Positions 1-5,675 of a DNA stretch of 9,468 nt are shown here, in pieces. Position numbers and translations under genes: made by a program. The stretch comes from JASJBU01 sp965372385 (GTDB lineage: Bacteria > Pseudomonadota > Gammaproteobacteria > Chromatiales > Chromatiaceae). The stretch covers positions 1 to 9,468 of the forward strand of contig CBDVCD010000124.1 in the NCBI GenBank assembly GCA_965372385.1. The letters run 5' to 3'. The notes below the pieces were generated by a model. That model worked only from the letters and a program-made list of their open reading frames with translations. It ran no database searches and was not told the DNA's origin. Each line of letters starts with the position of its first letter. Position 1 is the stretch's first letter.

Positions 1-54
1 CCCGTACGCACGGTTCTGTGGGCAGACGGAGGCTTCGGCCTCCTCTGACCCGAT
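1..54 (+). mobile_element. Group II intron 3' end (domain V 3' strand and domain VI), partial
   Basis: The first bases match the 3' strand of a bacterial group II intron domain V (CCGTACGCACGGTTCTG). They are followed by a domain VI-like hairpin, GGAGGC-TTCG-GCCTCC at about 28-43, and a 3' end in AT at 53-54, which fits the AY ending of group II introns. The rest of the intron, including any reverse transcriptase, lies left of the window. The intron reads on the + strand, opposite to the neighbouring cassette genes. This is the orientation known for group IIC-attC introns, which insert into the bottom strand of integron attC sites. The class assignment is inferred from context, because only the last part of the intron is visible. 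Confidence 0.75.
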
Positions 55-98
55 GTATAAAATGGTCAAGGTTGATGCAATTATTATACGTTTTTTCG
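55..98 (-). other. Start of attC of the nuclease cassette, interrupted by the intron (putative)
   Basis: Between the nuclease gene's stop codon and the intron the minus strand ends in ATTTTATAC at 63-55. An attC site begins with RYYYAAC; if the intron entered between TATAC and AAC, the missing AAC and the rest of the attC lie left of the intron, outside the window. The intact attC at 1077-1133 has a comparable start (ATATAAC). No other gene fits in this stretch. The assignment is an inference from known group IIC-attC insertion behaviour. Confidence 0.4.
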
Positions 99-1055
99 TT
101 ATATAAATTCAAGGCCTAATTCCATTGAGTCAATTGGTATGCCAAGTTGGGGCAAGCCTAAAATCCTCATGCCATTCATTGAAACCGCTCGTTTAAAATC
201 AAAATTAACATACCTGAATTGACAATTAGGTGGCATTTTAACAGGTGTTAAATCTAGGGTTACCATAACATTATTATTTGATTGCGTAATTTCAAAGCCA
301 CCTAATTCAACAGTTTCGATAAAGACGTTCCTTTCTAAAGCGTCTACCGCTGGCTTGTCATAAACAACAATAGATGGAATATTTAATTCTTTTTTTCTAG
401 TTCTCACTAGAGATTCAAACACAACTGATTTTGGGGAAAACCCATTTATTGTAATATCCTCGGGAACCAAAGATGCCTTTAGTGGAACTTTTATACTGCT
501 AACTTTATTGTCATCAACTGCTTTCGAAACAGCCTCAAAAACCCCATAAAATTTTTCTGGGTTATCTCTTAGGTATTTTTCAATATCAATCAGGCTGATG
601 TTTGTGTGAATTATTTTACTAAAAACAAATACTATTTTTATTTTTGTATATTCATAAAATGTAAGCCAGACTTTAGTTTTATTTCCCCATGACTTAATTT
701 CATCTTCTGTTAACGACAATATGTCCCGGAGAATTACACCGAATTTCTCAGCTTTTAATATTGCACCTTTGGTAAAGCCAGAAGCTGACACTGCAATAAT
801 AGCATCTGCTTTTAAACTTAATTTTCTACCAATTAGTTCTTCGACCCACTTAACATCCTGTTTGTTTTTATGAATTCTGCATTCAACCAGTGTAAGCTTT
901 CCATCTTTCTTAATTGTTACGTCAATTTGTCTTGCTTGTTTAGGATTGTCTGGATCAGGAATACGGTCATTCCATTCTACTTTTGCATCCGCTTCTTCTA
1001 TTAAATCGTGAATTCTTTGTATTTGATGCTCAAATTTATCAGAAACTTTCGACAT
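99..1055 (-). CDS. PD-(D/E)XK nuclease-like protein, Mrr/restriction-endonuclease type (integron cassette gene)
   Basis: The product is 318 aa from the chosen start. A restriction-endonuclease-like core occupies roughly residues 25-115: RQID (Asp45), a beta strand ending VECR (Glu58, Arg60), then QDVKWVEELIGR and IIAVSASGFTKGAI, a pattern seen in Mrr-cat-related PD-(D/E)XK proteins. The usual catalytic ExK lysine reads as Arg here. The remaining 200 residues are unrecognised and may bind DNA or a partner. The frame is open to an ATG at 1088, but that ATG lies inside the attC of the preceding cassette, so the second ATG at 1055 is preferred; no strong Shine-Dalgarno is seen at either. The gene is markedly AT-rich, which fits horizontal acquisition. 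A role in phage or plasmid defence is plausible, but neither substrate nor activity can be read from the sequence. Confidence 0.75.
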   Translation of the reverse strand: MSKVSDKFEHQIQRIHDLIEEADAKVEWNDRIPDPDNPKQARQIDVTIKKDGKLTLVECRIHKNKQDVKWVEELIGRKLSLKADAIIAVSASGFTKGAILKAEKFGVILRDILSLTEDEIKSWGNKTKVWLTFYEYTKIKIVFVFSKIIHTNISLIDIEKYLRDNPEKFYGVFEAVSKAVDDNKVSSIKVPLKASLVPEDITINGFSPKSVVFESLVRTRKKELNIPSIVVYDKPAVDALERNVFIETVELGGFEITQSNNNVMVTLDLTPVKMPPNCQFRYVNFDFKRAVSMNGMRILGLPQLGIPIDSMELGLEFI

Positions 1056-1076
1056 GTAATGTATGTGTTTTTTTAC

Positions 1077-1133
1077 GTATAACGCCATGCTAAGCGGCGT
1101 GTTTTTTACGTCCGCTTTAGCTATTTGTTATAT
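1077..1133 (-). other. attC recombination site between two integron cassettes
   Basis: On the minus strand the site opens with ATATAAC (1133-1127) and closes with GTTATAC (1083-1077), good matches to the RYYYAAC and GTTRRRY boxes. Inside, AGCTAAAGCGGACG pairs with CGCCGCTTAGCAT around a short AT-rich loop. The unpaired extra A residues on one side resemble the extrahelical bases that orient attC folding. The site starts immediately after the lipoprotein stop codon (TAA at 1135-1133) and its crossover point (G/TT at 1083/1082) lies 27 nt upstream of the nuclease start at 1055. The length of 57 bp is typical of short attC sites. This marks the region as an integron cassette array or an orphan cluster of attC sites. 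Confidence 0.85.
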
Positions 1134-1618
1134 TAATTTGATAGAAGCTTCTTCTTTTCGATCTGATACTCTTCTTTTGTTAAAGCTCCGCTATCTAATA
1201 GCTTTTTTAATCTTTCAATCTGTGAGTATTTATCACTATTAGTAACTGTTTCGATTGTATCTTTGTTTTCTATGCAGGCAAATACTATTTCAATTCGTGG
1301 GAAGTTTCCTAATATATGAGGAGGTGATGAAGTTCTCTCTCTTAGCGCAAACATTTCCTTGCCTTGTCTTTTGCAGAAATCGCTTGCTCTTTTTTCAGCG
1401 CTGCCCCTGATTGATTGTATTGAAACAAAACCTGTTGCTGCTTGATGGAATATTCTATATGCATCTTCATCAGGGATTTCGTTATTAACAAGATATTCCT
1501 CACCTTCGTAAACAGCATCATCAAAAGCTGACTTACTTTCACTAGCCTTTTTTATGGTTGATGATGTTGAACATGCTACCAACATAATAACCGAGGCGAT
1601 AATTATCATATTTTTCAT
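1133..1618 (-). CDS. SHOCT-domain lipoprotein (integron cassette gene)
   Basis: The product is 161 aa. It starts with a lipoprotein signal peptide: MKN, a hydrophobic stretch, and a lipobox LVAC with the acylated Cys16, so it is probably anchored in the outer or inner membrane facing the periplasm. The middle is a soluble region of unknown function with two or three further cysteines. The last 30 residues (about 131-161: ERLKKLLDSGALTKEEY and following) form a short SHOCT domain, usually found at protein ends and thought to mediate oligomerisation. The frame reaches an ATG at 1651, but that codon lies at the expected transcription start and would put charged residues before the signal peptide. 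The ATG at 1618 has GGAA about 6 nt upstream and is preferred. The stop codon abuts attC, which makes the gene a cassette passenger. Function is unknown. Confidence 0.8.
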   Translation of the reverse strand: MKNMIIIASVIMLVACSTSSTIKKASESKSAFDDAVYEGEEYLVNNEIPDEDAYRIFHQAATGFVSIQSIRGSAEKRASDFCKRQGKEMFALRERTSSPPHILGNFPRIEIVFACIENKDTIETVTNSDKYSQIERLKKLLDSGALTKEEYQIEKKKLLSN

Positions 1619-1634
1619 TTTAATTCCGTTTTTA

Positions 1635-1641
1635 ATATAAC
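1635..1641 (-). other. Cassette-boundary core site GTTATAT (attI- or attC-like, weak)
   Basis: The minus strand carries GTTATAT 16 nt before the lipoprotein start, one mismatch from GTTRRRY and nearly identical to the GTTATAC box of the intact attC. It is where the 5' crossover of the lipoprotein cassette should be. No partner box that would complete an attC hairpin is convincing on its upstream side, so an attI-type simple site or a decayed attC are both possible. Confidence 0.4.
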
Positions 1642-1657
1642 TAGTCTGCATGCGAGA

Positions 1658-1689
1658 ATTATAGTGCTAGATAGCTCGCCGTCTAGCAC
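1658..1689 (-). promoter_or_regulatory. Sigma-70-type promoter with overlapping 8-bp dyad, upstream of the cassette genes
   Basis: On the minus strand a perfect -10 TATAAT (1663-1658) lies 16 bp from a 4/6 -35 TAGACG (1685-1680). Transcription would start near 1651, about 33 nt before the lipoprotein start. A perfect inverted repeat, GTGCTAGA (1664-1671) and TCTAGCAC (1682-1689) with a 10-nt spacer, covers the -35 and the spacer, as an operator would. It could also form a hairpin in DNA or RNA. The promoter is outside the cassette boundary, so it is placed like an integron Pc promoter and may serve both cassettes. Confidence 0.55.
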
Positions 1690-2137
1690 AATAATCCCTG
1701 CAAATTCACCCAAAAACCAACCCCAAAACTCAACGGATAGCCGTTAAACCGGCCGGCTCTCCAGATGGGATCAGTATGTCGAATTGCTGAAGAGGAATAA
1801 AGTCCCCCAGAATGCAAGGCGCTGGTATTTATAGCTATGGAAGTAATCGCAGTCCTCCAGATCAAGGTTTCCTACCTTCGCCATTAGTGAACGCCGGGCG
1901 GTTTTGCTGCAACAGAGTACAAGCGTACCGCTGCAAGGTGATATCCAGGGTGTCGCCCAACTCCGCTGCCCGGCGCAGAAAACGCTTGCTGTCGATCCGG
2001 AGCGGCGGACCGCCATCAAATTCGTGGACGTTCAACCTGCCCCATTCGTCCCGGCATCGAAAGATGATGTTACCCGCTCGCAGCATGGAGCAAGGAAGGT
2101 TTACCCGTTGGCCTGCGCTATGGATGCCGAAGTTGTT
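1690..2137. other. Stretch without an intact gene; degenerate coding-like remnants
   Basis: No frame here has a start, length and ribosome binding site together that convince. The best is a minus-strand frame at 1862-2086 (74 codons, starting MLRAGNIIFRCRDEWG) that looks protein-like in composition, is in the same frame as the transposase remnant to its right after one stop codon, and lacks a clear Shine-Dalgarno. A second minus-strand frame, shifted relative to it (about 1771-1880, with DLEDCDYFHSYKY), could be its frameshifted continuation. I do not recognise either. The stretch most resembles decayed, laterally acquired DNA between the integron cassettes and the core genome. Confidence 0.4.
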
Positions 2138-2218
2138 TCAGAATCGCTGTAAGGGCCACGAATCCGCCACCCGGGCGACCTTACTGTGTTTGACCGGGTT
2201 ATAGTGGATGTTGCAGAA
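2138..2218 (-). pseudogene. C-terminal remnant of a REP-associated tyrosine transposase (RAYT, Y1_Tnp family)
   Basis: The minus strand from 2218 translates as FCNIHYNPVKHSKVARVADSWP and ends at a TGA at 2140-2138. The motif IHYNPVKHxxVxRVxDWP is the hallmark near the C-terminus of RAYT/TnpA-REP transposases. The catalytic HUH and tyrosine regions, which should be upstream (higher coordinates), are absent: the same frame hits a stop at 2260-2258, and the SH3-domain gene occupies the DNA beyond. Only about 27 codons survive, with an inserted residue in the DWP motif. The fragment is non-functional. RAYTs mobilise palindromic REP-type elements, which is relevant to the hairpin repeats at 2962 and 6772. 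Confidence 0.6.
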
Positions 2219-2262
2219 TGTCGGGACATTCATGTCCGACCTACCTGGCTGCCAAAATCAAT

Positions 2263-2291
2263 TTGAGCCTGGCCACTTTAATCAATAACAT
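2263..2291 (+). promoter_or_regulatory. Possible sigma-70 promoter of the SH3-domain gene
   Basis: TTGAGC (2263-2268) and TAACAT (2286-2291) are separated by 17 bp and each match consensus at 4 of 6 positions. Transcription would begin near 2298, giving a leader of about 30 nt. The correct spacing and position are the only support. Confidence 0.3.
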
Positions 2292-2328
2292 GGGTAGTGA
2301 TCAGACAAATTAACCCGGTGAATATTCC

Positions 2329-2952
2329 TTGATAAAAAAAATAACCTGCTATTTGGGGGTCATCCTTCTCGTCCTTTCTCAGACGGTCTCCGCTGAAACG
2401 AAATATGTCACTGATGACCTGAATCTGGCCCTGCATGAAAAAAAGGGCTCCAAGGGGGCGCTCATCAAGAGACTCTCCAGCGGTACTCAGCTGGAGGTCT
2501 TGGAAGAGAGTGGGTTTTTTGCCAAGGTTCGCACTCAGGACGGAACGGTTGGCTGGACCAAGGCCAGATTTCTTATGACGGAAAAACCCGCGCAGGCCAG
2601 GGTACTCGATCTTGAAAAGGAGCAAGAGCAGCTAAAGAGAGAGCTGAAAAGTAGTCAGGAACAACTGCAGAGCAGTAATAAACAGGCGGCCGAACTCCGC
2701 GCGGAGAAGATCCAGACAACCCTGGAACTGGTCGACCACAAAGAGATGAAGGAGACGGACGCAGGGCTGATCGCCAGGCTGCAAAAGGAGAATGCCTCCC
2801 TGAAGCAGCGTCTCGATCCCAAGGTGGAGACCATGCCCATGATCTGGGCCCTGATCGGCGGGCCCGTCGCCCTGTTGTTGGGCTTTCTGGCTGGAATCGC
2901 CTTATTCGACTGGCTCAGCCGAAAACGCCACGGTGGCTACCGAATCTATTGA
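2329..2952 (+). CDS. SH3-domain membrane protein, YgiM/TIGR04211-like
   Basis: The product is 207 aa. Residues 1-22 are a cleavable signal peptide (MIKK, hydrophobic core, VSA before ETKYVTDD). Residues about 24-85 form a bacterial SH3 domain, with the family's YVTDDLNLALHEKKG opening and VGWTKARFL end. Residues about 92-165 are a coiled coil rich in E, K, Q and L. A transmembrane helix at about 171-195 is followed by a basic cytoplasmic tail, RKRHGGYRIY. This order is that of the YgiM family, so the protein should be inner-membrane anchored with its SH3 domain in the periplasm, a fold often linked to cell-wall binding; its exact role is unproven. The start is TTG at 2329, supported by GGTGA about 9 nt upstream and by the signal peptide beginning there. 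It converges with the regulator gene across a hairpin. Confidence 0.85.
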   Translation: MIKKITCYLGVILLVLSQTVSAETKYVTDDLNLALHEKKGSKGALIKRLSSGTQLEVLEESGFFAKVRTQDGTVGWTKARFLMTEKPAQARVLDLEKEQEQLKRELKSSQEQLQSSNKQAAELRAEKIQTTLELVDHKEMKETDAGLIARLQKENASLKQRLDPKVETMPMIWALIGGPVALLLGFLAGIALFDWLSRKRHGGYRIY

Positions 2953-2961
2953 TCCGATCGC

Positions 2962-2996
2962 TAGTGCTCCATCAAGGTTGTATTGATGGAGTACTA
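2962..2996. repeat. 14-bp stem hairpin between convergent genes; solo member of the 6772-7036 repeat family
   Basis: TAGTGCTCCATCAA (2962-2975) and TTGATGGAGTACTA (2983-2996) form a 14-bp stem with one G-T pair around the 7-nt loop GGTTGTA. The hairpin includes the regulator's stop codon (TAG, 2996-2994) and starts 9 nt after the SH3 gene's stop. No T-run follows on either strand, so it is not a textbook intrinsic terminator, although its place between two converging genes would let it end transcription or protect both 3' ends. The left arm and loop match the termini of the 265-bp element in the his operon with one difference over 26 bp. Confidence 0.7.
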
Positions 2997-3968
2997 AATC
3001 TCTATGGCGTATTTCTTGATTCGATAGAGCAGTGTATCCCTTGACAATCCAAGCAGGCGTGCCGCTTTGCTACGATTACCCAGGGCCTTATGCAATGCCT
3101 GTTTGATCAGATCCGCTTCCAGGTCATCCAAATTCAAGCCACGTTCAGGCAGGGTGAATAGACCTGCTGGAGTTGCCATCTGAACCTGAGACTGTCTGAT
3201 CTCCAAAGGCAGGTTTTCAGCTTCCACCAATCTACCCGAAAAGAGGATCAACATCCGCTCACAGAGATTTTTCAGTTCCCGCACATTACCCGGCCACTGA
3301 TAGCGATTCAGGTACCTCAGGGCCCGCTGTGAGTAGACAGGAGGTTGCAGATCATATTCCATCGCCAACTTTTGAGTCAGACCATTGAGCATAAGCTCAA
3401 TATCCCCTTTGCGTTTTCGCAGTGGTGGCAATTCCAACGGCACCACATAGAGTCGGTAGTAGAGATCCCTGCGAAAGGCCCCTTCCTCCACCGCTTTGGT
3501 CAGATCCCGATTGGTAGCGGCAATAACCCGCGCGTCAACCCGCTTGGTCAGCGGTTGTCCCAATTGTTGGCACTCACCGCTCTCAAGGAAGCGCAGTAGT
3601 TTTGCCTGTACCGCCAGGGGGAGTTCACCCACCTCATCGAGAAACAGGGTTCCACCGTTGGCGGCCTGCATTCTGCCCTGTTCATCCTGTACCGCACCGG
3701 TAAAAGAGCCTCTACGGTGACCGAACAGTTCGCTCTCAGCCAAATGTTCGGGCAGCGCCGCACAATTGACCGTGATGAAGGGCATGCTCTGACGGCGACT
3801 GTACCGATGCAGCGCCTTGGCCAGAAGCTCTTTTCCCGTACCACTCTCACCTGTCACCAGGACGGTGGCGTCGGTAGCGGAAACAATCTTCATGGCGCGA
3901 AGTACCGTCTGAAATTCTGGGGCTCTGCCTAACATCACTAAAGTACCTAATAAGTATGTGGAGCCCAT
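2994..3968 (-). CDS. Sigma-54-dependent AAA+ transcriptional activator without a sensor domain
   Basis: The product is 324 aa. The AAA+ domain follows almost directly: Walker A GESGTGKE (40-47), loop GSFTGA (87-92), Walker B LFLDEV (108-113), arginine-finger segment FRRDLYYRL (165-173) and WPGNVREL (225-232). A Fis-type helix-turn-helix ends the protein (297-324: NRSKAARLLGLSRDTLLYRI). Such proteins bind upstream enhancer sites and remodel sigma-54 RNA polymerase by ATP hydrolysis. There is no receiver, PAS or GAF domain, so control must come from a partner protein or from expression level, as for PspF. The sigma-54 contact motif, usually GAFTGA, reads GSFTGA here. The start may instead be the ATG at 3935 (MLGRAPEF), which begins exactly at the family's usual N-terminus; neither start has a strong ribosome binding site. 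The target genes are not evident: no clear GG-N10-GC promoter was seen nearby. Confidence 0.88.
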   Translation of the reverse strand: MGSTYLLGTLVMLGRAPEFQTVLRAMKIVSATDATVLVTGESGTGKELLAKALHRYSRRQSMPFITVNCAALPEHLAESELFGHRRGSFTGAVQDEQGRMQAANGGTLFLDEVGELPLAVQAKLLRFLESGECQQLGQPLTKRVDARVIAATNRDLTKAVEEGAFRRDLYYRLYVVPLELPPLRKRKGDIELMLNGLTQKLAMEYDLQPPVYSQRALRYLNRYQWPGNVRELKNLCERMLILFSGRLVEAENLPLEIRQSQVQMATPAGLFTLPERGLNLDDLEADLIKQALHKALGNRSKAARLLGLSRDTLLYRIKKYAIEI

Positions 3969-4181
3969 TCTAAATCAGCCTAGGCAGCATGGAAATACAT
4001 AGTATTACCCAGATGGGAACACCCAAATCTGCTAAAAAAACAGGTAGACGCAAGGTATGCACCTGATACTATGCGTACTCCTCCCGATCGAGCCGCTCCG
4101 CCGTCTCTCTGATCGAACCTAGCTGGAATGATAGAAGGCGTATAGCCGATTCTCGTCTATCCTTCATCAGGCTAGCGCCAC

Positions 4182-4187
4182 TATAAT
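4182..4187 (+). promoter_or_regulatory. -10 element of the pentapeptide-repeat gene
   Basis: A perfect TATAAT lies 28 nt before the start codon in the 247-bp gap between the divergent regulator and pentapeptide genes. No good -35 is found at 16-18 bp. The rest of the gap holds only a distant 8-bp inverted repeat (CATAGTAT at 3998-4005 and ATACTATG at 4066-4073). A ribosome binding site GAGGA follows at about 4203-4207. Confidence 0.45.
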
Positions 4188-4215
4188 TATTTTTTTCAAA
4201 CTGAGGATCAATACA

Positions 4216-4554
4216 ATGCAGAAACCTGAGATCAAACAGGATCCTATGTATTTGTTACTGAGGGAGGAGAAGATCAGAGAGTTCAATCAGCGTCGTGCGG
4301 ATGGGGAGACCTGCCAACTGCGCAACACCGATCTGCGTGGACTCGACCTGCGGGGGCTGGATGCCAAGGGGCTGGACATGAGCAGCACCTATTTGCGCCA
4401 AACCGACCTGCGGGGTATTGATCTTTCCACCACCAGGCTGGAAGGGGCCAGCATCAATGGCGCCAAGATCTCCGGTACCTATTTCCCCAAGGAGCTCTCC
4501 CCGGAGGAGATCACCCTTTCACTGGTACATGGCACGCGTCTGCGTTACAGATAA
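4216..4554 (+). CDS. Small pentapeptide-repeat protein
   Basis: The product is 112 aa. Residues about 1-33 are charged and helical. Residues about 35-90 are pentapeptide repeats of the (D/N)LxGx/(A/S)xLxx type, for example NTDLRGLDLRGLDAKGLD and QTDLRGIDLSTTRLEGASI, which build a right-handed beta-helix of about two to three turns. A short C-terminal tail follows. There is no signal peptide, so the protein should be cytoplasmic. Some larger pentapeptide proteins mimic DNA and shield gyrase, but this one is too short to assume that and its role is unknown. The start is supported by GAGGA 8 nt upstream and a perfect -10 element. The gene converges with tatC, with only 9 bp between the stop codons, and no terminator is visible between them beyond the small palindrome CCTGAATCAGG at 4558-4568. 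Confidence 0.85.
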   Translation: MQKPEIKQDPMYLLLREEKIREFNQRRADGETCQLRNTDLRGLDLRGLDAKGLDMSSTYLRQTDLRGIDLSTTRLEGASINGAKISGTYFPKELSPEEITLSLVHGTRLRYR

Positions 4555-4563
4555 TGACCTGAA

Positions 4564-5664
4564 TCAGGCTGTATCAAGCTGCGCCAGGATATTCCGCGCC
4601 ACTCGGCGCTGATCCGCATCTCCCTCTTCCAGGATTTCATAGAGCAGTTCCCGGGCCGGCTCAACCTCACCCGCATTCCTATGGGTCTGCACATGCTGGA
4701 GCTTATCCTCCACTGACAACTCTTCCTCCTCTGCCTCTATGGCATTGAGTTCAGCCTCCATTTCGTCTTCGCTCAGGGGAACGAAACGATCCGAATCGGT
4801 GTAATCCCCGGCAGGATCGAGCTCGCTGCCCACCGGGGCCGTGGGTTTCACACCAGGCTCTTCAGGTGATGGTGCAACCCCCGCCGCGGCCACCGCCGGT
4901 TCATGTGCGCCAGGCTCCTCTACCTCTTCCCGGTTTCTGACGAATCCCCTGGAAAAGATCAGACCCACCTCAAACAGCACCCACATCGGCAGGGCCAGCA
5001 GGGTCTGGGAGATTATATCGGGCGGGGTGAGAAACATCCCCACCACGAAAGCACCCACAATCACATAGGGCCGTTTCTGTCCCAGGCTCTCAGGTGTGGT
5101 CAACCCCATCCAGACCAGAATGATTGTCGCGATTGGGATCTCGAAGGCCACCCCGAAGGCGAAAAAGAGGGTCATGACAAAATCGAGATAACTACCTATG
5201 TCAGTGGAAATCTCGATGCCTTCCGGTGCGGTACTGGTGAGGAAAGCAAACACCAGCGGGAAGACTACGAAATAGGCAAACGCCATACCCAAATAAAAGA
5301 GCAACGTGCTGGAGACCAGCAGGGGTATTACCAGCTTCTTCTCATGCTTGTATAACCCAGGCGCTACAAAGCCCCAGACTTGGTGAAGAATGAATGGCAC
5401 AGCGATAAAGATCGCCAGCTGCAGGCTCAGCTTGAAGGGGATCAGGAATGGATCGATCGGCTTGGTGGAGATCATGCTGCTGCCTTCCGGCAGCGTCTGT
5501 CGCAGGGGTTCGGCAACCAGGATATAGAGATCGTTGGCGAAGGGAAACAGCACCAGAAACACCGCCAAAACCGCCAATACCATACGCAGCAGCCGGTCAC
5601 GCAGCTCCAGCAGATGGGCGACCAGGGGTTGTTCCTTTGATGGGGATTGGTTGTCAGCCGTCAT
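4564..5664 (-). CDS. tatC: Twin-arginine translocase subunit TatC with a C-terminal FimV-like extension
   Basis: TatC is the inner-membrane receptor for twin-arginine signal peptides and, with TatB, the core of the Tat pathway for folded proteins. Residues 1-245 align throughout with the six-helix family: HLLELRDRLL near the N-terminus (Glu20), APGLYKHEKK (Glu108), AFGVAFEIP in the fifth helix (Glu175) and TPPDIISQTLLALPMW. These glutamates correspond to the functional Glu15, Glu103 and Glu170 of E. coli. The protein is 366 aa, about 110 longer than usual. The extra part is an acidic, Pro/Ala/Glu-rich linker (about 246-315) and a helical end (about 318-364, with ARELLYEILEEGDADQRRVA) resembling the C-terminal TPR-like domain of FimV. 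The gene lies 11 nt after tatB and should be cotranscribed with tatAB. Confidence 0.96.
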   Translation of the reverse strand: MTADNQSPSKEQPLVAHLLELRDRLLRMVLAVLAVFLVLFPFANDLYILVAEPLRQTLPEGSSMISTKPIDPFLIPFKLSLQLAIFIAVPFILHQVWGFVAPGLYKHEKKLVIPLLVSSTLLFYLGMAFAYFVVFPLVFAFLTSTAPEGIEISTDIGSYLDFVMTLFFAFGVAFEIPIATIILVWMGLTTPESLGQKRPYVIVGAFVVGMFLTPPDIISQTLLALPMWVLFEVGLIFSRGFVRNREEVEEPGAHEPAVAAAGVAPSPEEPGVKPTAPVGSELDPAGDYTDSDRFVPLSEDEMEAELNAIEAEEEELSVEDKLQHVQTHRNAGEVEPARELLYEILEEGDADQRRVARNILAQLDTA

Positions 5665-5675
5665 TATTCGGCATA

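Noticed and set aside
1635..1750. A second attC using GTTTAAC near 1750 (minus) and GTTATAT at 1641
   Set aside because: The outer boxes match, but the sequence next to them does not pair in the way inner attC arms must, so only the core site at 1635-1641 is kept, at low confidence.
1812..2204. A 130-codon plus-strand frame
   Set aside because: Its translation is rich in R, S and P without domain features, it has no ribosome binding site, and it lies antisense to the RAYT remnant.
3998..4073. Regulatory inverted repeat CATAGTAT/ATACTATG in the divergent gap
   Set aside because: Eight base pairs across a 60-bp loop in AT-rich sequence is too weak to list as a site by itself.
4534..4548. Sigma-54-like TGGCAC-N5-TGC at the end of the pentapeptide gene
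   Set aside because: The GG-to-GC spacing is not the required 10 nt and the site lies inside a gene facing tatC's 3' end.
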